From: Daedaleopsis sinensis
Lineage: Eukaryota > Basidiomycota > Agaricomycetes > Polyporales > Polyporaceae
Length of the DNA stretch: 64,000 nt
Direction: 5' to 3'
NCBI GenBank assembly: GCA_033807695.1
Contig: CM066304.1
Coordinates: 3,286,001 to 3,350,000, forward strand
The notes under the pieces: generated by a model
Told to the model about the DNA's origin: nothing
Seen by the model: the letters and a program-made list of their open reading frames with translations, nothing else
The model's database searches: none
Shown: positions 11,304 through 22,204 of the stretch, in pieces
Position numbering within the stretch: the stretch's first letter is position 1
Layout of the letters: each line of letters starts with the position of its first letter
Program-made: the position numbers and the translations under genes

Positions 11304-14300
11304 TTAGAGCTCCTCGTGCAACGGCGACGAGTCAGAAGTCTCCTCGCTGGCAACGGCGTCCTTTAGGCTTTGCGCGACGGCGTTCGCGTCCGCCACTTTC
11401 TCCCGCTCATCGGGCGACGACGTCTTCTGGCCTTCCAGGTCCGCGACACGGTTCAGCGCGGCCTCGACCTCGGCCTTTCCACGACCGATTACGACGGGAG
11501 GGACGGCATCGGCTGCGGTGTCTGCAGGGGACTCGGTCTGTTGCGGATCTTCGATGGGCAGGATCGAGACCGATTCGTCTTCGTCATCGACTTCCTCGTC
11601 CGGCAGGCCGAACGCACGAACGCCGCTGCGTTTGATCTGGCGGAGGCGCACGTTGAAACCCTTGATGACGTCCTCGACCTCCTCCTGAAGCTCCTGGATG
11701 GCAGGGGCGATAGGGTTTACGGGCGACGACTGATGGCTGCCTTCTTGAACGCTCTGGGCATACACAGTGAAGTTCTCGGACCCTAAAAGTACCGGGATAT
11801 CAGCACCGGCGGACACGCGGTTAAGGTTCGCACTCACTGCGGATGAGGTCGTGGTAGCGCTGCCAATCATGGTACGAAACGTCGTCCAGGTAGGCATAGT
11901 CAAGGCCAATGTCGGCCTGAGCCCGCTCTGCAAGATCCTTAACGGCTTCCGTAAGTTGTTTTACCTGCGACCGTTCGGACCATCAGTCTACCAGGGTAAA
12001 ATACATGAGGCAAACCCCGCGATACGTACCTCCTGAGCCTCCTTTTCAAGAGCACCGTTGTACCAGCCGTTGACGACGACCTCTGTTTGCCGGAGACGGT
12101 CTGAAAATTTGTCCTCCAGCTTGCCGATCACCCGATCCCAGACGGTCTTCTTCTCTTCCGGTTTCCGGTTCTCCTTCTGGAGGTTCGTCAAGTATTTCTC
12201 AGCACCGCGCAGGAATTTGTCGGCATCCTCGACCAGACCGTCGACCTCCTTCTGAATGGCGACGTTTGCCTTGAGCTCGGCAACTGCAGCCTTCCTGAGT
12301 GTGCTGAGTTTCTTGCGGAGGGCGTCCTTGCTCTCTGCAACAAGTGCTTCGACCTGACGTTCCCACTCCGTGTGCCGAACGTCGAGGGCCGCGCGTTCCT
12401 GCGCGGTCTTCTCCAGCCGTTGCCGCTCTTGTTCCGCCCGTTCCTCCTCGGTCTCCTCATGTTCCTGGGGCGCTTCAGCAGCTTCCTTTCCTTCAAGGAA
12501 GTCATCCGTGAGACCAAGCTCAAGGAAGATGTCCAGATCGGGATCTACATAGTCGTCTACTATCTCGGAGGGGAGGGAATCGGCAACTTGGGAGATAGAA
12601 GCAGAAGGCTCTGCATCCGTAAGCGATGCCACGTCTGCGGCAGATGAAGGAATATGGTCAGCCGAAGTGTGCACGACAGACGACGCGTAATCGGCCGCTC
12701 CGGAGGCTACAGCGGACGCACTTTCTGCCAAGGTTGCGATGGGTGATGAGGCCGCTCCGAGCGCAGACGCAGCAGACTCCTTGACCGCATCGGCCACCGA
12801 AGACGCTGCTGATACGAGCGAAGAGGGAGATGATGGTACGATATCACTTGCCACCGACATCACGGAGGAAACTACAGTGGATGCGGAGGAAGATACGATG
12901 GAGGCAGTAGACTCCAGGACATCGGACGCGCTAGAGACCGCCGAGGACGCCTTGTCAGCTACGATTGCAACCGAGGACTTGACGCCTTCGGTGGTTTGAG
13001 CAGCAGGTGGTACTTCGGAACTCGACACAGCCTCAGACGCCTTGGACACGACCGAGCTTGAGATAGCGGATGACTTGGAAGTGACCGATGAGGCAACTGA
13101 GGACAGGACCGACGACAGCTTTGTGGACGCATTAGAAATATGGGAGGAGGCCTGAGACAACTTCGAGGTCGGCGAACTGCGGGTGGGTGGCGCTTGAGGG
13201 TTTCCGTTGCTCATTTCCTTTACATGCTCCCAGATCTTCTTGACGTGAGGGTCCACGAACTGTCTCCGTTGTTCACCGAGGACGGCCGCGAGCTGTGCGA
13301 GAACGGCCTTGACCTTTTCCCACAGCGGTCGGGCATACGGGCGCGCGAACTGATAGCCTTGATACGTTTTGTTGGCGGCAAGAACGACGTAGGGACGCGC
13401 CTTGTATTGCAACTTGTTGAGCGTGACGATGGTGCGGCGTAAGTACGGTGCGAGTGTCCGTTCGTACTCCTGCTCCGCCCGTGTCCGGTAGGGTGCCGTT
13501 TGCGCGTCAATCTTCACGAGCTGGGGCACTGCGTACTTGTAATACATAGGCACGACGCGTTTCTTCCATTGTGGAACGACACGGGTGTTGAACTCCTTCT
13601 GTGCACGAGCGGCGATGGGTTTCACTGTACGAACGGCGGATTCGGCGTATGGCTTAGCCTTCGTAACGTAAGGTGCGACAGAAGGATGTGCAAGAGCCTG
13701 CTGAAAGGTTGGGATGATGTATGGCTCAATGACGAGGCGTCGATATTCGGCGAGTCCACGGCAAACCGGCGACTTCAACTGCTCGTCTTCTGGACATACG
13801 GATAGAGTGTAGATCGTGAACCATAGCAAGAGTATGCGGAATAAGAATTCCGTGAAACTGGTAGAGTTGCGACCCGACTTCTTCTGTTGTGATATCAGTA
13901 ATGCAGCTCGAATCGTTGAATGGTTTTGGTGAAGGGTTTACCTTGCCACTCTTTTTCGGCTTTTGCTTTCCCTTTGTCTTGGCTAATTTAGACACAGCTC
14001 CGGCCTAGAGAAGGGCAACGAGGGTTAGCATGAGAACATAATCGCATAAGAATAGTGATGCATGCGCCAGCACATTCGGTGTTTCAGCAGCACCCTGAAT
14101 ATACACGCGTTTCCATTCGGGTTGTGTAATGCAACCCGCAAGAATGATCTACGTCGCTCAGACCGAACAGAATCCCCGGGGATGTGCTGAGCGGGTAAGG
14201 TGCGCTTCATGATACAAGCAATTCATGACGAGCGGCCAGCATGAGTGATTGCAGCCCATGAGGTGCAAACCCATGGCGACCATTGAGACCAGCCATGAGA

Positions 14301-14596
14301 TCACAGAGCTGCCATCCAAAGGTACATGTGTACCGTGGAATGATGATAGAGCGCGACTAGGGAACACGGCGCGCGTGGCGCGTTAAACCATATTCAGAGA
14401 CACTCACCGAAGTGTCCACATGTACACTGTCTGATTGGGCAAGAGCATCATGCGTGGTTCCGTTGACCAGCGGACTCGACTTGTCGGTAGCAATAAGAGA
14501 TTCGGGGTTGGCTTTCTTGGCCAGGCGGGGGACGGGTTGCGCAGACGATGTGCGCGAGGCAGCGGGCGGGGCAGCCGTGCGTCGTGTGACGACCAT
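11304..14596 (-). CDS. Uncharacterised membrane-anchored helical protein, Ser-rich linker and coiled coil (903 aa)
   Basis: Five exons: 14596-14408, 14004-13942, 13883-12030, 11964-11838 and 11782-11304. The basic N-terminus (MVVTRRTAAPP, KGKQKPKKSGK) is followed by one hydrophobic segment (FLFRILLLWFTIYTLSVC, about residues 95-112) and a Cys pair (SVCPED, SPVCRG). About 180 residues of repeated amphipathic helix come next (EPYIIPTF, HPSVAPYV, KPYAESAV, RVVPQWKKR), resembling the 11/22-residue periodicity of apolipoprotein or perilipin helices. A 230-residue Ser/Ala/Val-rich linker leads to a charged coiled coil (EETEEERAEQERQRLEK) and an acidic tail. Similar fungal proteins carry a misleading homeobox-style name in some annotations; I see no homeodomain. 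A role at ER or lipid-droplet surfaces is only inference from the helices. Confidence 0.75.
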
Positions 14597-14900
14597 GACG
14601 AGGGCGTGAGGAGACGTGCACCAGGCAGACTATATGCGCGATTGCGAGAGCAGACGTGAACTAGAGAGCGAGGGACATCCAAGAAAGAACGAGGAAGGTG
14701 GAGGAGGTGGAGGTGGAGGAGCGGGTGGACAAAGCTGGCAAGTTCGCGACACAGGCGCCTGCAGACGTGTAATGTGTTTGCATCAGTTTGGCTCCGCGTC
14801 GTCATCGACACCGACTCGTCCGGGCGCACCGACTGCATCTCTCGACTCTCCGTGACTCTCCGTCCGACGTCCACCATACTCGAGCTCCAGCTGGCCCACC
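14597..14900. promoter_or_regulatory. Divergent promoter region, 11304 gene / 14901 gene
   Basis: A 304-bp gap between opposite starts. It includes a purine-rich (GGA)n-like tract near 14695-14735. Shared control is plausible but unproven. Confidence 0.4.
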
Positions 14901-16862
14901 ATGGTCCACTCGTCGCGTCGCCCGCTGACGACCTACGCTCGTCGCCGTACGCGCCCACGCGACTCTGGTAGTACTACCCAGTCTTCCCCCATCCGCCCTC
15001 TCAGTACCGACCAGGATGAGGATGACAATCACGTTCCCTTCGCGATGATGGCTCGCAGGATGAACAAACGCGCACGTCTTGTCTCACGCTCTACAGCCAC
15101 CGAGGCAGGTTTCTTCGAGAAGATTGCCCAGAGCGATGGAGAGGATCGTCCGTCCAAAAGGCAGAGGGGAACCGCGGCTTACGACGACGACGGTCCATGG
15201 ACAGGTGGCTATATGCGCGATCTTCCCTCCTCCAAGGGGTCTGAGATCTGCACTCCTCCCCTCGCTATGCTTTCGGATCAGTCTATGGCTATTCTATCGA
15301 GGCCACCAAGTTCTCCAGCTCCAGATCAGCTATCTCCTCTTCCTGTGGCTAGAAGAATCTTACCTCGTACTAGCTCTCGTAACTTCAAAGAAAACGCAGG
15401 TGCTCGCAATCTGGCCTCCCCGTTCAACAGCAGACCTGGCTCGCGCGCAGCCTCTCCCGACAAAGTCACGAAACCTCTCAAGAAGCGAGCTCACCATGTA
15501 AAGTCTAGGACTCTCTCCCGGTCGGGTGTGCTACGAGAGAAGACCACAGATCGCAACGTCGTCGAGATGTCGCTCAGAATTCCAAGCTCCAGCAGTTCCG
15601 TCCCCGCCAACGATTCAATCATGGACGCGAAGACTGTCGCCTCAAATCACAGTCGGTCAAGTTCTACTCCCAGCTTACAACCGACACTAGCCGCAATGTC
15701 GTCGGAGACTTGGCTTGTCCCACCTGAAGTAGCATCTCGCTTTCCGCCACCTGTCGACTCTGTGCTCGGATTTAACAGCCAAGATATGGATGCGGACCTT
15801 CCCTCGTTTTACGTTGACGCGCCTTTGCATTGCTCTACTCCTCCTCGTCGCCGTCGGAGTGCCACCGTTGGAGTCTGGAACCAAGGTCTCATGCCTCAGC
15901 TTGACGCAGACCCGCCTCTCCCTGTCCGCGGTCTTACCTACGACAGCGACGTGGACATGTCGGACAGCAGTCGCCCTGGCTCTCCGTCCGATTCGCGGGT
16001 CAGTCGTGCCAACCCTCCGCGCCGACGGCGCCGAACAATTGTTCACCTCCCGAGTGATAGCCTTTTCTCATCATCCCTTGATTTTTCCTCCATGATGTCC
16101 GAAACTAAGCGGTTCCCTCGCGCCCCTGCCTCGGAAGGATCTCGGTCACCCCAACAGCAGCCTCCGATCACGGCACTAACTCTTGAACCGGCATTCTCAC
16201 TCGGTAGTTCGCCCCGCGACCCTCAACGCAGCACTAGAACTGACCTGGCTGTACCTGTCGCTACTTCTTCCGTCCATCGGACTTTACCTGATGCTATCGG
16301 CACTGGTTTACCCTCGGTCGAAGCTGGCCCCGGCGGCGCTGGCGACGAACTTCTGGATCTATTCTCGGTCCTTGGTCTAGATGGTGAGTGCCCACTGCGC
16401 ATTGCGAGAGTCGCGCATTGGTTGGGAGTAGAAAGTGCTTACTTCTATTCAGAGGACGAGAAATGGGACGACTTCAAAGACGTGAATGACTCAGGCGTTG
16501 CATGGTCCATGTCCCGCTCGCAATCACACGACTCTAACTTAAGCTCAAGCTCCTTGAAAAATTCTCAGTCTAGACGCAAACGCGGCGACACTATTCGTGC
16601 GTCCGACTACGCGAAACTTCCTCTGTCTGGCTTGTCTGGCTCGTTTGACTCTGCCTCGACTGCTGGGAGTTCTGGCACCAAACGTGGCGACACGAGGCGT
16701 ACACGTTCAGGCACGGTCACTCAAGCCAGTAACACGACCACCTCGAAGCGCAAACACGAAGGCTGGCCGACGATAAAAATGCGTATCAATCCGGAGCCTC
16801 TGCGTGCCGACGGAAACGAGGACGATGAATTGCTACTCAAGGATGGTGATGTCATTGAATAA
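14901..16862 (+). CDS. Hypothetical Ser/Arg/Pro-rich, probably nuclear protein (630 aa)
   Basis: One long open frame from ATG 14901 to TAA 16862. A probable 69-nt intron at 16384-16452 (GTGAGT donor, TTCAG acceptor) has a length divisible by three and contains no stop. Removing it joins LGLD to EDEKWDDF. The protein is basic and largely disordered. It has many SP/TP sites, Arg-rich patches (NPPRRRRRTIVHLP, SKRQRG, TSKRKHEGWP) that could be nuclear localisation signals, and an acidic end. A short conserved-looking start segment (VPFAMMARRMNKRARLVSR) stands out. No domain was recognised. A nuclear regulatory role is a guess from composition. Confidence 0.75.
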   Translation: MVHSSRRPLTTYARRRTRPRDSGSTTQSSPIRPLSTDQDEDDNHVPFAMMARRMNKRARLVSRSTATEAGFFEKIAQSDGEDRPSKRQRGTAAYDDDGPWTGGYMRDLPSSKGSEICTPPLAMLSDQSMAILSRPPSSPAPDQLSPLPVARRILPRTSSRNFKENAGARNLASPFNSRPGSRAASPDKVTKPLKKRAHHVKSRTLSRSGVLREKTTDRNVVEMSLRIPSSSSSVPANDSIMDAKTVASNHSRSSSTPSLQPTLAAMSSETWLVPPEVASRFPPPVDSVLGFNSQDMDADLPSFYVDAPLHCSTPPRRRRSATVGVWNQGLMPQLDADPPLPVRGLTYDSDVDMSDSSRPGSPSDSRVSRANPPRRRRRTIVHLPSDSLFSSSLDFSSMMSETKRFPRAPASEGSRSPQQQPPITALTLEPAFSLGSSPRDPQRSTRTDLAVPVATSSVHRTLPDAIGTGLPSVEAGPGGAGDELLDLFSVLGLDGECPLRIARVAHWLGVESAYFYSEDEKWDDFKDVNDSGVAWSMSRSQSHDSNLSSSSLKNSQSRRKRGDTIRASDYAKLPLSGLSGSFDSASTAGSSGTKRGDTRRTRSGTVTQASNTTTSKRKHEGWPTIKMRINPEPLRADGNEDDELLLKDGDVIE

Positions 16863-17356
16863 TTTTGTCGCAGGTGAGCCCATCGGGTTGTGCAAAATGG
16901 GCAAAGAAGCTTACTCGATATTCCGGAACAGTCGTGTATGAGCCTTAATCTGTCGATTTTCCCTGGTTCGTTTTTGCACCGTCATCGCTTTCTCTCGCTT
17001 GTGTACCTGCTGTTCCTGTTTCGTCTCTTCGCTCTCGTCTTTGCATCCGACCTGTCTACTAGAATCCCTCCAGCATGTGTATGATAGCCCAGTGAAAATA
17101 CAGCTCCTTGTCGCTGTAAGGAGCTCACGTTGGAAGAGTGACTACTAGTGATAAGCAGCCCTCGAGTCTCGACGACATACTTACAGTAAAGGGTTAGGGT
17201 TTCTCCATCATCTCGTGACTAGCCCTTCTGGAAGCGCTCCGGGCACAATCTCCTTTCCAAGAACCACCACCATCGTCGGCTGCGAGTCAAGTCTTTTGGT
17301 TCTCACAAACATCTCGCATCCGGCCTGACCTTTGCTCATCTTAGGCTTGTGGACGT
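16863..17356. other. Spacer between the 14901 gene and Sir2
   Basis: 3' flank of the 14901 gene and 5' flank of the Sir2 gene. A hydrophobic open frame at 16890-17084 lies in the presumed 3' UTR and is not supported as a gene. Confidence 0.45.
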
Positions 17357-20110
17357 ATGCAATCTTCGCCGTCCACGTCGTCGGCACCGCCTGCAGGCGG
17401 GAACCCACCCTTACGCGTAAGCGCGTCTGCTGAACTGTACGCGATACAGGTGCGGGCGTTCTTGGAGGCGGCGGAGGTGGTCGATGCGGACCCGGAAGTG
17501 ATCAAGGACCTCCTGGACGGACTTCCCATGGCCATGGACTCGGAGGACGGGGACATTGATGTCGAAGTCGGCCCCGGACCGGAGACCACGGACCGGGATC
17601 AGGAAGATGGGGAAGAAGATGCGGAAAGCGCAGAACTCGATGCGTACTTGGAGGAAGGTGTGTACACTGCATCGTACACGCTGGATCTATGACTCGGTAT
17701 TACCACACGCCAGCTGTGTGAGCGCCATACTTAGCGGCGCGAGCTGGCAACTCGTGGAACTTTGACTACCGTGTGGTTGTGGACAGGCGCGCTGCGGCAC
17801 CATGTGCTTACCACCACTCTGCTCCTCCAGCGCAAACCGCATGGACGCCTCAGGAAGCCAAACAGATGAAATACTTCTTGAAAGAGAAAGGTAGAATGCG
17901 TAGATGTTGCCCAGCCGGACGATTAATTCACGTGTGCTCTCTTCTAGGAATGGCTGCATTCGTGCACGAGTACGTCGTGCAGTGCGCGATCCCGATCCCG
18001 AAACTACTATACGCGTTTGGCGTGTGCCTGGTATGTAGATCGCATTGCAGTGCGCCCCTGCGCCCGGGCAAGGCGGATGTCTGACAACGCAACCGAAGTG
18101 CAAGGAGCTCCGGATGAAGGAGCGCAGGACGCTGGTCTACTTTCTGCGCGTGGCGCTTTCTCGAGAGTACGTACGCCCGCCACACGTGCACCCTCGTTCC
18201 TTCACCCACAACCACCCTCACGCAGATTAGAGTCCCGCGAGCGGCTCTTGACGTACAACACGATCGACGACGCGGTCAATCTGATAAGGGCGTCAAAGAG
18301 AATCCTCGTACTCACGGGAGCTGGAATCAGTGCGTGTCCATTCGCGCCCCATTGCTCCCGTTGCCTTTGTGGCGTCCAGGAAGGCTGATATAGGCACGTG
18401 CCCTCGTGCTCCTGTAGGTGTCTCGTGTGGCATACCCGACTTCCGCTCCCGGGATGGCTTGTACGCATCTCTGCAGGAGAGCGGCGAGTACGACCTGAAC
18501 GACCCGCAGGAGATGTCAGTCGGCGTCCCGCTCTCGAATTGCCAATTCGCAGCTGATGATATGCTCTACAAGGTTCGACATCCAGTACTTTCGAGAAAAC
18601 CCTTCTGGTGAGTGGAAACCGCATGCCGTCCTTCGCGTCCGGAGCTCAGTTGTGGCTGCTAGTTTTTTAGTCAGTACCCTCGACACCGCTGCGGAACCTA
18701 TCCTGACCTATCATATCGAGCGCTAATCGCCCTCCCGCGACCGCAGTTCTTTCGCCAGGTGGGTTTTGACCGGCGGTGGTTTTTTGCGCGTCCCGATTCT
18801 GATTGGGCTGCAGCAAAATATACCCTTCAAACTTTATACCCTCGCCCTGTCACCGTTTTATCAAACTGATAGAAGAGAAGGGCAAGGTGTGTGTCCTTCT
18901 CGTGTTACGTTTTTCCAGACACCGACGAAGCCACCTGCCTGTGTAGCTTCTCCGCGTGAGTTCTTTGCGGCTTCATGTGTATGCCGCGTCAGGCCGGCTG
19001 ACACCGGCTGCGGGCTTCTGCGCAGAATTACACCCAGAACATCGACACGCTGGAGACGCTCGCCGGCGTCCAGCGGGTGGTTCAGTGCCATGGGTCCTTT
19101 GCCACCGCATCCTGCATTAATTGCAAGCTGCGGGTGCCCGGAACTGAGATCGCAGAGGACATCATGAACCAGCGCGTTCCGCTCTGCAAAGTATGCAACG
19201 CTCAACAGTCGCCAAGCAAGCCGGCCAAAAAGAAAGGCAAGAAGCGGAAGAACGAATGGGAGAACAGTGACGAATCCGATGAACCGGACGTACCTCTCTA
19301 CCCTCCCGGGGTCATGAAGGCAAGCGTGCAATTCGGCAGGTCTCCGGTGGAAGCTGACCGGGAGCATGTGCGAACAGCCTGATATCACGTTCTTCGGGGA
19401 GAAGCTTGACGATGAATTCGACCGCTCCCTCATGGAGGACAGGGACCAAGTAGACCTTCTCATTATCATCGGCACATCTCTGAAAGTAGCGCCTGTGTCC
19501 GATACCATCGGTAAGTATCTTCGAACCTCCAAGAGCATGCGCTGACAGAAGCGGTCCCGCGCGGGTGTTACCAGCCCATTTGCCGCACTCCGTACCACAA
19601 ATCCTCATCAACAAGACCCCCGTCCGCCACATTAACCCGGATGTGAGCCTGCCGCCGACGCTGCGCGTGCGCCACGCAGCTGTAATTGACATGTCCGCAG
19701 GTCGTGTTGCTCGGAAATGCCGACGACATCGTTCTCCATCTCTGCCGCAGGCTCGGCTGGGAGCTTCCAGAAGTGCCGCTGCCCAGCGGCAGCAACCTGG
19801 ACGCGCCGAGGCCCAATCTGAAGAAACGGCCCTCGACGGAGTTCGAGAGTGAGCCGCGGCGTGTGGGCGACAGGTGTGTTTCCTCTCCAGCGCCCGCGTC
19901 CTGTTTCTCCTATCGGAGCCTGATGCCTCGCACTGCAGCCATGTCTGGCTGTTCGAGGGCGCCGAAGGCGGCAAGTGGGTCCAGGAGATCGAGCGGAAGT
20001 ACGAAGAGTCCCAGGCGGATACGGCCTCCGGTGCATCCACTCCGCTGTCGAGCGCGCCGTCGTCCGTCGCGGGTGATAGTCGCCAGATGAAGAAAGCACG
20101 GGTGCAATGA
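17357..20110 (+). CDS. Sir2/Hst-type NAD-dependent protein deacetylase (562 aa, 16 exons)
   Basis: NAD-dependent deacetylase of class I (Sir2/Hst1-like), acting on histone lysines. My exons: 17357-17657, 17831-17890, 17948-18030, 18099-18166, 18226-18329, 18418-18514, 18573-18607, 18663-18669, 18747-18758, 18814-18886, 18947-18955, 19026-19319, 19378-19510, 19575-19642, 19701-19873 and 19939-20110. All phases close. Motifs in order: pre-domain WTPQEAKQMKYFLKEKG; NAD loop ILVLTGAGIS; GIPDFRSRDGLY; FDIQYFRENPSVFYSFASK; NYTQNIDTLE; catalytic His in QCHGSF; zinc cysteines CINC and CKVC; ITFFGEKLDDEF; LLIIIGTSLKVAP; VVLLGNADDIV. Three exons are only 7, 12 and 9 nt, and intron 19320-19377 is GC-AG. 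An acidic N-terminus and a Lys-rich loop after the zinc cysteines flank the core. The gene ends 18 bp before the convergent acetyltransferase gene. The intron at 17658-17830 is long and could hide another small exon. Confidence 0.92.
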
Positions 20111-20128
20111 CCTTCTGACTCCTGCGCG

Positions 20129-21723
20129 TCACCATCTCCGGAGTCGGAGCCGGAAGGCGTTCTTCGACTGGGGCGAGTTGGGGTCGAGGTAATCCTCGTA
20201 GAAGCCGACGATGAACTCTTCCGCCTTGAAGCCAAAGCGGTTGTACAGCAGCTATGCGACGTTGTATGGCGTGAGTGACGGGAGACGACTGAGACGGACG
20301 GGCGAAAGCACGGACCACTGCTGGGTTGTTGATCGAGACGTGTAGAGTGATATCTTTATGTGGATTTAGTGCGATGAGATGGTAGAGCATAGATCTGTAG
20401 TACACGCGCGTTCAGTTAACAGTCCACGTATGACATTCGTTGTATTACTGACGTCGCTATCTGGGAGTTCTCCCAACCCGAACGCACTGCGAGGTACGTT
20501 ATGTAGGTCTCCAGCGGAGAGCTCAAGAACGCTGCGCCAACCACGAGTTGCTTGTAGGTTGCGATGATTGTACACTTCTCGGGAGAGTATTGAAGGGAAT
20601 CGCTGACTGGTATTGGTGTCGATCAGTCTTCATGCTCGTGACGAGCGAGATAAGACACGTCGTACCGTCGATGCCGTCCCAGAAAACGCGTGCCAACAGA
20701 TCGTGCACTTGGCGGAGGTGGCAGCGTTGCAACGTACCATACGCAATTGGCGCGACGACTTCTGCGGCCTGCTCTCGCTCGGGACTATACGGCGGTGAAT
20801 CAAACGGTTGGACATATGGTGCGAACGCACATACTGTGCAAGGCTATAATGCTCCCTGATGTCGCTCATGAGCTCCATCCAAGGCGTGCGGGTCTCCCAA
20901 TCGACGGCTAGAATGCCGGTCTGCAGACTAGGTTGTGTCCCTGATAGCCGGGACAGAAACGAACTTTCGTACGGAGTCGTCTGGATCGAGTGCAACGCGT
21001 CCAGAACATCAGGATTGACCGTGGATCCGGTGCGTGGTGTTTGCAGGGGTACGAGAGAGCCCGTGCGGGGATATGGCGGGTCGCGGTTGAGAACCACGCG
21101 TCGCAGGGCCCTCTGCAGGAGGACGGCTGAGCGCGGGAGCTGGAAAAGAGGGAAGGAGAACGGCGAACCGAGTGGAGTCTCGACTTGGCAGCGAGCAGGC
21201 GCATGAGCACGGGTGGCTCGTTGCTCGTGGGTAGCTGAGCTAGCCATTCAATGAGCCGCGAGGCTTGCTGCCTTGAGAGAAGGTGCACATCGGATGACTG
21301 GGGAGAGCAAGTTGGCAACGGATGTCTTCGCACCCGAATTAGAAGACACGCACCTTCCCGTCTATCTCACCCTGACCCGCCAGATATTTGTTCTCCGCAT
21401 CCGTCAGCTCCGGAAGCAACTTCTCCAAGACGAGCTCGAAGGAGTCGCGAATATCTGAATCGTCGTTCCAATCCTCCACAGTTTGCTCATACAACGCTTC
21501 TAGCAGGGGCTCGATGAAGAACGCTCGCGGAGGCGTCTCTTCCTTGACGACATTGGTTTTGGAGCGGCGGTTGTGAGTCACTTTGCGTCGTTTCGATTTG
21601 CGTGTCTGGGAGGGATAGTTACGGTCAAGGATCGACAGAGATGGTATCGAAGTATCTTCTCACTTGCCAGTCAGCGGAATCATCATTGTTCGTGGGGTTA
21701 TCCCATTCCTCGTCGGTCGACAT
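20129..21723 (-). CDS. GNAT acetyltransferase of KAT14/CSRP2BP (ATAC2) type
   Basis: A probable lysine acetyltransferase. In animals KAT14 is an ATAC-complex subunit. The start at ATG 21723 reads MSTDEEWDNPTNNDDSADWQ, followed by an intron and a basic stretch (RKSKRRK). A middle region follows (FELVLEKLLPELTDAENKYL; PLGSPFSFPLFQLPRSAVLL). The C-terminal GNAT domain is clear: LRQVHDLLARVFWDGID, intron, VSDSLQYSPEKCTIIATYKQ, LVVGAAFLSSP, YITYLAV, GWENSQIAT, intron, SMLYHLIALNPHKDITLHVS, INNPA, intron, LLYNRFGFKAEEFIVGFYED, and finally KNAFRLRLRRW before TGA 20129-20131. FWDGID, LHVSxxNPA, LLYxxFGFKxEE and the RLRR end all match the KAT14 catalytic domain. The exon path between about 21200 and 20850 is less certain. 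The gene is tail to tail with Sir2, 18 bp away. Confidence 0.85.
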
Positions 21724-22204
21724 CGCAAGACACCAGAGGATTTTGGAAAGATTGCACGTAAGAAAGCTAACGGTAGCAGGAGTTGAAAGTCTTAGACGCT
21801 AGAGCTGAGGCGTTGTGGCGCAGCAAAGTTCATGTGTAAGTACATATGATGTCACTTGCAAGCACTGCTCGGCGAACACTAATGTTCTCCTCGATATCTC
21901 TTCCCATCTTTCACTTCCTTCTTTCAAATTTCGTGGGTACATTCTAGCATACTGGTGCGACATATCGGACAAATTTCAGGACTATCGGACAAGAGGAGTG
22001 GGACATATCTAAGTACGAGGGATAGTTTTCCACCGAGCACTCGTATTCTACAGAGACAGAATCGCAATTTGTTCCTACTACTGAGTACTGTTCAGTCTGT
22101 TTTCAGCCTCGTGTTTCTAAATATGACTGGACTAGCATTCTGCTCTCTCATTTAGCGGACTTCAGCATTCTCCCCACTGGAAGGAAGCTTCAAGCTTCAA
22201 GCTT
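21724..22204. other. Spacer upstream of the GNAT gene
   Basis: No coding signal seen. A short run of overlapping AAGCTT/TTCAAGC units lies at about 22187-22206, just beyond the stop of the next gene. Confidence 0.45.

Noticed and set aside
12739..12999. Plus-strand acidic frame inside the 11304 gene
   Set aside because: Complement of the Ser/Ala/Val-rich linker; a compositional shadow.
16890..17084. Hydrophobic 64-codon frame after the 14901 gene
   Set aside because: Lies in the presumed 3' UTR, AT/pyrimidine-rich and without homology. Pyrimidine-rich DNA tends to encode Leu/Phe/Ser runs.
17190..17210. Telomere-like AGGGTTAGGGTTT
   Set aside because: Only about two units inside an ordinary spacer with genes on both sides; too short to mean an interstitial telomere.
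19312..20235. 307-codon minus-strand frame antisense to Sir2
   Set aside because: It covers conserved Sir2 exons and the GNAT 3' end in the wrong frame. Its Ser/Arg-rich composition is that of a shadow.
20378..20470. Suspected loss of the acetyl-CoA motif in the KAT14-type enzyme (GWENSQIAT instead of RRxGIAT)
   Set aside because: I recall fungal relatives carrying a GWxxSQIA form, and the rest of the domain is intact, so this is likely normal lineage variation.
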